From the NCBI GenBank assembly GCA_030039095.1, contig JASHQP010000734.1, positions 1 through 13,901 of the forward strand: a stretch of 13,901 bases of DNA, read 5' to 3'. Numbering within the stretch: position 1 is the first letter of the stretch; each line of letters opens with the position of its first letter. The translations under genes were made by a program, and so were the position numbers. This DNA is from Streptosporangiaceae bacterium. Lineage in GTDB: Bacteria; Actinomycetota; Actinomycetes; Streptosporangiales; Streptosporangiaceae. Shown here piece after piece: positions 6,732 through 12,687 of this stretch. The notes under the pieces were generated by a model, which had not been told where the DNA came from, made no database searches, and was given only the letters and a program-made list of their open reading frames with translations.

Positions 6732-8582
6732 TCAGCCCGGATAGGCCGGCGCCTGACCCGCGGCCCGCGTGGGCTGGAAGGCGCCGAGGTCCGTCGAGAC
6801 CATGATCTTGCCGCCGGGCAGGCCGATCGCGATCTGGGCCGCGGAGCCTTCGGGGCTAGTCGCGGTCACCGACACGGGCGCACCCGGCGTCGCGATGATC
6901 GTGGGCGGCCCACCGTTCAGCGGGACCTCGTAAAGCTGCCCGCTTCCTGAGCTGCCGGCCAGGACGACGACGTCGTCCGTCCCGTACCAGCTCACCGCGT
7001 CAGGCTGGGAGACACCGGCGCCGATCGTCACCGGCAGCCCCTGCACCGACGCCACCTGCCCGCTGTGCGTGATCGCGCCGACTTCGACAGAGCTGCGCGA
7101 TCCGTCGCGGACGATCATCACAACCCGCACGCCGTCGGGCGCGACCGTGAAGTCCGTCACGTCAGCGCCGGGCGGCACGGGCACGCCGATCACCGACCCC
7201 GAACCACCATTCGGCGGCAGCATCCACACGAGCCCGCCCGTGGTGGTGATCCAGAGATCCCCCCCCGTATCCCAGCTCACCGATGTACAGCTGCCGCTCG
7301 GTGGCCTCCACTCCTTCAGCGCGGCACCCTGGCCGAGCGCACCGAAGTAGACGGCAGCGCCGCCCGCGGCGATCCCAGCCACCGAGCTTCCATTGCGCGA
7401 AATCGCGATCGCGCTGAGCGGCGGGGCGCCGGCGGAGCCGGCCGCGCCAGGCACTGGGGTGACCCGTCCGGCCTGCTGGCCGCCCGACTGGCCGACGCCG
7501 GACAGTGCCTGCACGGCCGAGTTGCTGCCGACGAAGTAGAGGCTGGCCCCCGCGGTCTGCGCGGGCACCCAGCCCTGGTAGGTCTGCGGATCCTGGTACA
7601 GGACGCCGTTGATCCGGACCGGTTGGTTGTTGACCTCGAGCTCGACGGACTGGACCGGTGCGGGCCCGCTCGCGAGTGTCCACGCCAGCTGAGCGGCGAT
7701 CTGCTCGAGTTGCTTGTGATCGACCTCGAGCGGCTTTCCTTTCTCTCCGCCGAGATCGACGGTGGCGTTCTGGCCGTCGATGCGCACCTGCCCGATCGGC
7801 AGTGAGTGCGGGGGAAATCCGGTTACCGCCGCCCCGGCCAGCCACCCGGTCGGATCCTGCAGCAGCGATTTCACCAGGCCGGTGGCGAGTTCGGTGTTGG
7901 TGGCCTGCTGCGGCACGAACACGGGGTCGGGCACGAGCGTGTTTCCCGTCTGGGACAGGAAGTAGAGGTCGCGCGGCTGGTACACGTGCTGGAAGTCGGC
8001 CTCGGTCAGCAGCAGTCCCTGTGACGTGGGCAGGTTGTCGATACGCCACTGCCCGCTGATGCTGACCAGCGAGAAGTTATACGACTGCGCCGCCGACCCC
8101 GAGTAGACCTGATACTGGCCGGAGCCGGTGATCGTTGCTACCGGCCGCCCGGTGACCTCGACCTGCGCCCGCTGATCGGTCTGACCGGACACCGATTTGG
8201 GCAGCGGGCCATGATAGGTGACTTTCGGCGCACCGCTCACCACGGTCACCGCCCAGCCCGGATGCCAGGCAGCCTGCGCCGCCGGGTCAAGATACTGCTT
8301 GGCCACCTGGTGATTCCCCGCGAAGCTGGCACTGGCGGCGAGGAAGCCGTCCACGATCTGCAAGGGGGTCCAGCCCTGCTCGGGCGGGACCGGGATTGGC
8401 TGCGAGTATTCCTGCTCCTGGCTGAGCCCGTTCTGAGCGGAGCCGACCTGCTGCACCGGGCCATTCGTCGGCACCGTGGCGCACCCAGCCGCCACAAGAG
8501 CCACGGCGAACGCCGCCGCAGCGGTCCGCCCACCAGCGGAGAACCGGAACGGCTTCGGCATCTTCCATGACCGGCTGCGCAT
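6732..8582 (-). CDS. lpqB: Lipoprotein LpqB, MtrAB-associated
   Basis: LpqB is a surface lipoprotein that binds the extracellular part of MtrB and modulates MtrA phosphorylation (known from mycobacteria). The 616-residue protein has an Arg/Lys-rich N-terminus, a hydrophobic Ala/Val stretch and a lipobox ending VAAGC with Cys34 as the lipidation site. An N-terminal region (PPEQGWTPLQIVDGFLAASA) leads to a GerMN-like domain (about 200-320, with NTELATGLVKSLL) and a C-terminal beta-propeller of repeated Ser/Gly/Val-rich strands, ending near ISTDLGA-type sequence and AYPG. The ATG at 8582 was chosen because GGTGATC just upstream fits an extended Shine-Dalgarno. An alternative GTG at 8591 overlaps the mtrB stop as GTGA and adds three residues. 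Either way translation is coupled to mtrB. A terminator hairpin follows directly. Confidence 0.95.
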   Translation of the reverse strand: MRSRSWKMPKPFRFSAGGRTAAAAFAVALVAAGCATVPTNGPVQQVGSAQNGLSQEQEYSQPIPVPPEQGWTPLQIVDGFLAASASFAGNHQVAKQYLDPAAQAAWHPGWAVTVVSGAPKVTYHGPLPKSVSGQTDQRAQVEVTGRPVATITGSGQYQVYSGSAAQSYNFSLVSISGQWRIDNLPTSQGLLLTEADFQHVYQPRDLYFLSQTGNTLVPDPVFVPQQATNTELATGLVKSLLQDPTGWLAGAAVTGFPPHSLPIGQVRIDGQNATVDLGGEKGKPLEVDHKQLEQIAAQLAWTLASGPAPVQSVELEVNNQPVRINGVLYQDPQTYQGWVPAQTAGASLYFVGSNSAVQALSGVGQSGGQQAGRVTPVPGAAGSAGAPPLSAIAISRNGSSVAGIAAGGAAVYFGALGQGAALKEWRPPSGSCTSVSWDTGGDLWITTTGGLVWMLPPNGGSGSVIGVPVPPGADVTDFTVAPDGVRVVMIVRDGSRSSVEVGAITHSGQVASVQGLPVTIGAGVSQPDAVSWYGTDDVVVLAGSSGSGQLYEVPLNGGPPTIIATPGAPVSVTATSPEGSAAQIAIGLPGGKIMVSTDLGAFQPTRAAGQAPAYPG

Positions 8583-8587
8583 CGAGA

Positions 8588-10576
8588 TCACCGCACGCGG
8601 CTGCCTGCGCGGCTCTGGCCTGGGGAACCTGCCGGTGTCCCGGCCGCGGCTACTCCGCCGCCGACGGCCTCGGGATCCGCTGGGCCGGCCTCGCCCGGGC
8701 CGGCCGAAGGGCCGGCCACGGCCAGCTCGTCAGCGGCCAGCACGTCAGCGGCCAGCACGCCGGCTTCGGGCCCGCCCGGTGCGACGGCACCGCCGACGGC
8801 CATCCCCAGCGGCGGCGCGGTGGCTCCATCCGTGTCGGCCAGGCTGCCCGTCGACCCGTCGGACTCGTCCGGGGCTAGCGGCAGCGGCGACCCGGCCAGC
8901 TCGGCACCGGCCGTCCGGGGCAGCGTGAGACGGAACACCGAGCCCCGGCCGACCTCGCCCCAGGCTTCGAGCCACCCGCCGTGCAGCCTGGAGTCCTCGA
9001 GCGCGATCGCGAGGCCCAGCCCGGTACCCCCGGTGGTCCGGGCACGGGCAGGGTCGGCCCGCCAGAAGCGGTCGAAGACCAGGCGCTCCTCGCCGGCGGC
9101 GAGCCCGATCCCGTAGTCCCTGACCGCGACGGCGACCGCGACGGAGTCCCCGGCGACGGTCACCACCGCGTCCTTGCCCTCGCCGTGCTCGACGGCGTTG
9201 ACCAGCAGATTCCGCAGGATACGCTCGACCCTGACCCGGTCCACCTCGGCGATGCAGGGTTCGGCAGGCAGCCGGAACTCGATCTTGGCGCCGCGACGTT
9301 CGGCAAGCTGCTGAGCCACGTCGGCTGACTGCCTGGCAAGGTCGCAGATATCGACCGGCTCCGCGTCGAGGACCGCCACGTTCGCGTCGTACCTGCTGAT
9401 CTCCAGCAAGTCGGTGAGGAGCGACTCGAACCGCTCGAGCTGGCTCTGCAGCAGCTCGGCCGACCGGGACGCCGGGCCGTCGAGCTGATCCCGGCTCGCG
9501 AACAGCACATCCGCGGCGATCTTGATCGTGGTCAGCGGCGTGCGCAGCTCGTGCGAGACGTCGGAGACGAACTGCCGCTGCACCTGCGAGAGGCCCTCCA
9601 GCGCGGTCATCTTCTCCTGCAGGCTCGCCGCCATCTCGTTGAACGACGCTGCGAGGGCGGCCAGTTCGTCCACCCCGCGGACCGGCATGCGCTCGTCAAG
9701 GTTTCCGGTGGACAGGCGCTGTGCGCCCCGGGCAGCGTGCCGGACCGGGGTCACCACCCACCGTGTGACCAGCGCCGCGATGGCCACAAACAGGAACACC
9801 AGCACGACGCCGGCCAGCAGCAGCGTGTGCTGAATCTGGGTCAGGCTCTGCTGCACCTGCGTCAGCGGGAAGAAGTAATACAGCTGGTAGTACTGACCGA
9901 CAGGGACGCCGTAGACGAGGCCCGGCACGAGGGTTGCGGGCGAGGACGGGGATCCCATCGTGGCGAACGTGAAGCTCGCCGTGGACTTGCCCGTCTTCTG
10001 CAGCTCGTTCACCCTGCTGATCAGCTTGGTCGGAAGCTCGCTGGTCACGACGCCGGCCGAATCCCCCGCCCGGAACACCGTGCCGGAATAGCCGCCCGCG
10101 AGCATGACCGCGACGCCGTACGAGCTCTCCGCCTCGGGGGGCGCCTGCAGCTTGCTGACGATCGTGTCCATCAGGTTCTGGGTGGCCGCGCCGCCAGGAC
10201 GCAACTCCACACCGGGTTCGGTTTGGGCGGTCGGCAGCCCGTCGGTGACCACCACGTTGCCCGCCTGCAGTTCCTTGGCCTGCAGCTGGTCCGAGGTGAT
10301 CTGCTGCATCAGGAAGAAGCCGAGCACCGTGACGACCATCGCGGAGATGACCAGCGTGGTCGTGACCACGCGCAGCTGCAGCGACCGGAGCCAGCGCGCG
10401 CGCAGGACCCGGTGGGCAGCGGCGAGCCGGCGGCGCAGGATGCCCAGCCTGCGCCGGGCCAGCCGATGCAGCCGGACGACTGCTTCCGGCGCCACGACCA
10501 GCCCGCCCAGGAAGCCGATCGCACCCAGCCTGCTGCGCGAGGGAGCCGCGCCGCTGCTGCTCGCCGCCCCCTTCAT
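8588..10576 (-). CDS. mtrB: Sensor histidine kinase MtrB
   Basis: MtrB is the membrane kinase that phosphorylates MtrA. In its 662 residues: an unusually long Arg-rich cytoplasmic N-terminus (1-69), a first membrane helix (about 70-90), an extracytoplasmic sensor region (about 92-245), a second helix (about 250-272), HAMP, the HisKA box FVSDVSHELRTPLTTIKI with phospho-acceptor His342, then the N box (LRNLLVNAVEHGEGKD), G1 (DYGIGL), F box (VFDRFWRADPARA) and G2 (GGTGLGLAIA). The final ~109 residues (from 554) are Ala/Gly/Pro-rich low complexity with an in-frame VLAAD duplication. The ATG at 10576 has GGAGG (10583-10587) at 6-nt spacing. The gene starts 22 nt after mtrA and its stop TGA touches the lpqB start region. 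All catalytic motifs are intact. Confidence 0.97.
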   Translation of the reverse strand: MKGAASSSGAAPSRSRLGAIGFLGGLVVAPEAVVRLHRLARRRLGILRRRLAAAHRVLRARWLRSLQLRVVTTTLVISAMVVTVLGFFLMQQITSDQLQAKELQAGNVVVTDGLPTAQTEPGVELRPGGAATQNLMDTIVSKLQAPPEAESSYGVAVMLAGGYSGTVFRAGDSAGVVTSELPTKLISRVNELQKTGKSTASFTFATMGSPSSPATLVPGLVYGVPVGQYYQLYYFFPLTQVQQSLTQIQHTLLLAGVVLVFLFVAIAALVTRWVVTPVRHAARGAQRLSTGNLDERMPVRGVDELAALAASFNEMAASLQEKMTALEGLSQVQRQFVSDVSHELRTPLTTIKIAADVLFASRDQLDGPASRSAELLQSQLERFESLLTDLLEISRYDANVAVLDAEPVDICDLARQSADVAQQLAERRGAKIEFRLPAEPCIAEVDRVRVERILRNLLVNAVEHGEGKDAVVTVAGDSVAVAVAVRDYGIGLAAGEERLVFDRFWRADPARARTTGGTGLGLAIALEDSRLHGGWLEAWGEVGRGSVFRLTLPRTAGAELAGSPLPLAPDESDGSTGSLADTDGATAPPLGMAVGGAVAPGGPEAGVLAADVLAADELAVAGPSAGPGEAGPADPEAVGGGVAAAGTPAGSPGQSRAGSRVR
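8729..8758 (-). repeat. Perfect 15-bp tandem duplication in the mtrB tail
   Basis: GTCAGCGGCCAGCAC occurs twice head to tail (8729-8743 and 8744-8758). It encodes Val-Leu-Ala-Ala-Asp twice in the low-complexity C-terminus of MtrB, so copy-number change keeps the frame. Nearby, GGGCCGGCC occurs three times (8682-8690, 8697-8705, 8709-8717), which also suggests slippage-prone sequence. Confidence 0.8.
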
Positions 10577-10598
10577 GTGCTTCCTCCGCGCAGGCGGA

Positions 10599-11276
10599 TC
10601 AGCCCGGTCCCGCCTTGTAGCCGACGCCGCGGACCGTCACCACGATCTCCGGGCGCTCTGGGTCTCTCTCGATCTTGGCACGCAGCCGCTGGACGTGCAC
10701 GTTGACGAGCCTGGTATCGGCGGCGTGCCGGTAGCCCCAGACCTGCTCCAGCAGCACTTCCCTGGTGAAGACCTGACGTGGCTTCCTCGCCAGCGCCACC
10801 AGCAAGTCGAACTCCAGCGGCGTCAGGTTGAGGGGCTCCCCTGCCCGGGTCACCGCGTGCCCGGCCACGTCGATGCTCACGTCGCCGATCTGCAGCGTCT
10901 CCGGAGCCGGGTCCTCGGTCCGGCGCAGCCTGGCCCGTACGCGTGCCACCAGCACCTTGGACTGGAACGGCTTCACGATGTAGTCGTCCGCGCCCGACTC
11001 GAGCCCGAGCACCACGTCGACCGTGTCGCTCTTGGCCGTGAGCATCACGATCGGGACTCCGGATTCGGCCCGGATCTGGCGGCACACGTCGATGCCATCC
11101 ATGCCGGGCAGCATGAGGTCGAGCAGCACAAGATCCGGGTGGGTATCACGGAACACATCCATCGCCTTGTCTCCGTCGGCGACGAAGGTAGGCTCGAAGC
11201 CTTCTCCGCGGAGCACTATGCCCAGCATCTCGGCGAGAGCGGCGTCGTCGTCGACGACCAGCACGCGACCTTTCAT
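10599..11276 (-). CDS. mtrA: Response regulator MtrA (OmpR/PhoB family)
   Basis: MtrA is the DNA-binding partner of MtrB; in mycobacteria it controls cell-wall hydrolases, resuscitation factors and dnaA, in Streptomyces also development and antibiotic genes. The 225-residue protein is nearly colinear with those homologues: receiver domain (1-120) with Asp9/Asp10, phosphoacceptor Asp53 (LVLLDLMLPGMDGIDVC), Thr80, Tyr99 and Lys102; then a winged helix (about 130-225) with LTPLEFDLLVALARKPRQVF and VWGYRHAADTRLVNVHVQRL, ending VRGVGYKAGPG. The ATG at 11276 overlaps the mtnA stop as ATGA, implying translational coupling, and gives the common MKGRVLVVDDD start. An in-frame ATG at 11285 would add Met-Gly-Ala. 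Both have only weak Shine-Dalgarno sites. No separate promoter is evident before it. Confidence 0.97.
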   Translation of the reverse strand: MKGRVLVVDDDAALAEMLGIVLRGEGFEPTFVADGDKAMDVFRDTHPDLVLLDLMLPGMDGIDVCRQIRAESGVPIVMLTAKSDTVDVVLGLESGADDYIVKPFQSKVLVARVRARLRRTEDPAPETLQIGDVSIDVAGHAVTRAGEPLNLTPLEFDLLVALARKPRQVFTREVLLEQVWGYRHAADTRLVNVHVQRLRAKIERDPERPEIVVTVRGVGYKAGPG

Positions 11277-12364
11277 GGCCCCCATCGTTCCACGTAAACG
11301 GCAGCAGCGGCACCGTCAGGCTTTCCTGTTGCCGCGGTCAGAACACGCAGCGTACCCGCTGTTGGCGGTTTTGCGATCCCCCGTTCGGTGACGATGGCGG
11401 TGATCAGCGCGGGCGGGGTCACGTCGAACGCCGGGTTGTACCCCGGCGTTCCCTCCGGTGCCACCTGCACCCCGGCCAGGCTCGTCACCTCGTCGGACGG
11501 CCGCTGCTCTACCGTGATCGCGGCGCCGTCCGGGGTGTCGAGGTCGATGGTGGAGACCGGCGCCACGACAACGAACGGCACGTGGTGGTGGCTGGCCAGC
11601 ACGGCGAGAGCGTAGGTCCCGACCTTGTTCGCCACGCTGCCGTCCGCCGCGATCCGGTCGGCACCGGTCAGGATGATGTCCACCGCCCCGTCTGCCAGCA
11701 GCGACGCCGCCGCGGAGTCGGCCAGCACCGCATGCGGCATGCCAGCCCGCCGCGCCTCGTAGGCGGTCAGCCGCGCCCCCTGCAGCAGTGGCCTCGTCTC
11801 GTCGATCCAGAGCTTGGCGAGCCTGCCGGCCCGGTGTGCGGCGAGAATCACCGCGAAGGCCGTGCCTTCGCCGCCGGAAACCAGGGCGCCGGTGTTGCAA
11901 TGCGTCAGCAGCCGCGCACTCGGTGGTATCAGCGAGAGCCCTTGCCTCGCCATCGCAGCACTCGCAGCGGCGTCTTCCGCCTCGATCGACCGGGCTTCGG
12001 CGGCCACGGCCCGGGCAGCGGCACGTTCGGGCCCGTCGGTCTCGTCGGTCATGGCCCGGCGGTAGGCGGCGAGCGCCCGCCGGACACCCCACCCCAGGTT
12101 GACCGCGGTCGGCCTGGCCTGCTCGATCTCGGCGGCCGCCGCGGCGACGTCGTCGCCACGGTAGGCCGCGAGCGCGACGCCGAAGGCGCCCGCGACCCCG
12201 AGCATCGGCGCCCCGCGCACCACCAGCCGGCGGATCGCGTCGACGAGGGCGGGGACATCAGCGCAGGTGACGATCGCCTCCGCGCCCGGGAGCCTGGTCT
12301 GGTCCAGCAACGCGATCGCCGGGCCCTCGGGCGGATCGATCCAGCGCAGCGCGGGTGTCTCCAC
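11273..12364 (-). CDS. mtnA: S-methyl-5-thioribose-1-phosphate isomerase MtnA
   Basis: MtnA interconverts 5-methylthioribose-1-phosphate and 5-methylthioribulose-1-phosphate in methionine salvage from methylthioadenosine. With the GTG at 12364 the protein has 363 residues, within the family range. Seen in order: IALLDQTRLPG, VRGAPMLGVAGAFGVALA (about 49-66), NLGWGVRRAL, catalytic Cys156 in THCNTGALVSGGEGTA, DETRPLLQGARLTAYEA, catalytic Asp236 in GADRIAADGSVANKVGTYAL, and YNPAFDVTPPALITAIVTE. These residues separate it from eIF2B-like relatives. The start is uncertain: the GTG has no Shine-Dalgarno, and an in-frame ATG at 12463 just after a candidate promoter would add 33 residues not typical of the family. 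The stop overlaps mtrA (ATGA). No other salvage gene is visible nearby. Confidence 0.93.
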   Translation of the reverse strand: METPALRWIDPPEGPAIALLDQTRLPGAEAIVTCADVPALVDAIRRLVVRGAPMLGVAGAFGVALAAYRGDDVAAAAAEIEQARPTAVNLGWGVRRALAAYRRAMTDETDGPERAAARAVAAEARSIEAEDAAASAAMARQGLSLIPPSARLLTHCNTGALVSGGEGTAFAVILAAHRAGRLAKLWIDETRPLLQGARLTAYEARRAGMPHAVLADSAAASLLADGAVDIILTGADRIAADGSVANKVGTYALAVLASHHHVPFVVVAPVSTIDLDTPDGAAITVEQRPSDEVTSLAGVQVAPEGTPGYNPAFDVTPPALITAIVTERGIAKPPTAGTLRVLTAATGKPDGAAAAVYVERWGP

Positions 12365-12463
12365 AGCAAGAGTGTGCGCCGGCGTGCCTCCCGCCCACCA
12401 GTACCCCGCCCGGCCGGCGTGCAGGCCTGGCCCGGGCGCGAGCACGCAAGAGCTAGATTTCAT

Positions 12464-12511
12464 GATCGTGGTAGATAAGGCACACACCTGCGCTCGTCAG
12501 TTACCACGATC
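12464..12511. repeat. Inverted repeat GATCGTGGTA...TACCACGATC, probable operator
   Basis: Arms 12464-12473 and 12502-12511 are perfect 10-bp reverse complements (11 bp if the outer T/A pair at 12463/12512 is counted), separated by 28 nt. Their centres are 38 bp apart. They bracket the candidate mtnA promoter exactly: one arm is just upstream of the -35, the other covers the edge of the -10 and the expected start. The long loop suits paired protein sites better than an RNA hairpin. Confidence 0.5.
12472..12500 (-). promoter_or_regulatory. Candidate promoter of the mtnA-mtrA-mtrB-lpqB operon
   Basis: On the minus strand CTGACG (12495-12500) resembles the -35 consensus TTGACA and is followed after 17 nt by TATCTA (12472-12477; TTATCT is an equally good register one base upstream). 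Transcription would start near 12464-12466, only one to three bases before the in-frame ATG at 12463 and about 100 nt before the GTG at 12364. Neither hexamer is perfect. Confidence 0.4.
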
Positions 12512-12595
12512 ACCGAACGAGTGCCATTCGAGTTCTGCCGAAGGGGCATTTCGCGAGGTTTATGCGTGAATGCCATACAGCTTCGGCGCTGTCGC

Positions 12596-12605
12596 CACGA
12601 TCGTG
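12596..12605. promoter_or_regulatory. Perfect palindrome CACGATCGTG, third copy of the operator motif
   Basis: This 10-bp palindrome shares CCACGATC (12595-12602) with both arms of the inverted repeat at 12464-12511. It lies 83 nt upstream of the rightward start codon and immediately before a -10-like AAGTAT, so a bound protein could affect that gene as well. Motif-based only. Confidence 0.35.
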
Positions 12606-12687
12606 CAAGTATTGGCCATCCGGCGGGGGACTCTGCTCGCCGACCGCACACCGGCCCGGCTAGCTCTCAGCCTGGCCAAGGAGAGAT

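Larger units (their letters stand above)
12365..12687. other. 323-nt divergent regulatory region between mtnA and the membrane protein gene
   Basis: No protein-like frame apart from the possible N-terminal extension of mtnA (12365-12463). The region holds a candidate mtnA promoter, three copies of GATCGTGG/CCACGATC (12464-12471, 12504-12511, 12595-12602) and the Shine-Dalgarno of the rightward gene (12678-12683). A/T content is locally raised around 12445-12480 and 12545-12580, as expected of promoters on each strand. A -10-like AAGTAT near 12606 may serve the rightward gene. Confidence 0.6.

Noticed and set aside
6347..6805. Plus-strand frame of 152 codons across the lpqB-hpf gap
   Set aside because: Runs into the lpqB coding region in antisense, has no Shine-Dalgarno and gives a Pro/Arg/Gly-rich product without a recognisable motif.
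9551..11297. Long plus-strand frames (384 and 397 codons) opposite mtrB and mtrA
   Set aside because: Antisense shadows of genes with intact kinase and regulator motifs; the translations are rich in Arg, His and Gln and show no domain, and there is no ribosome site.
11582..12478. Plus-strand frame of 298 codons opposite mtnA
   Set aside because: Lies wholly over the mtnA coding strand, whose catalytic Cys and Asp motifs are intact; low-information Arg/Gly/Pro translation.
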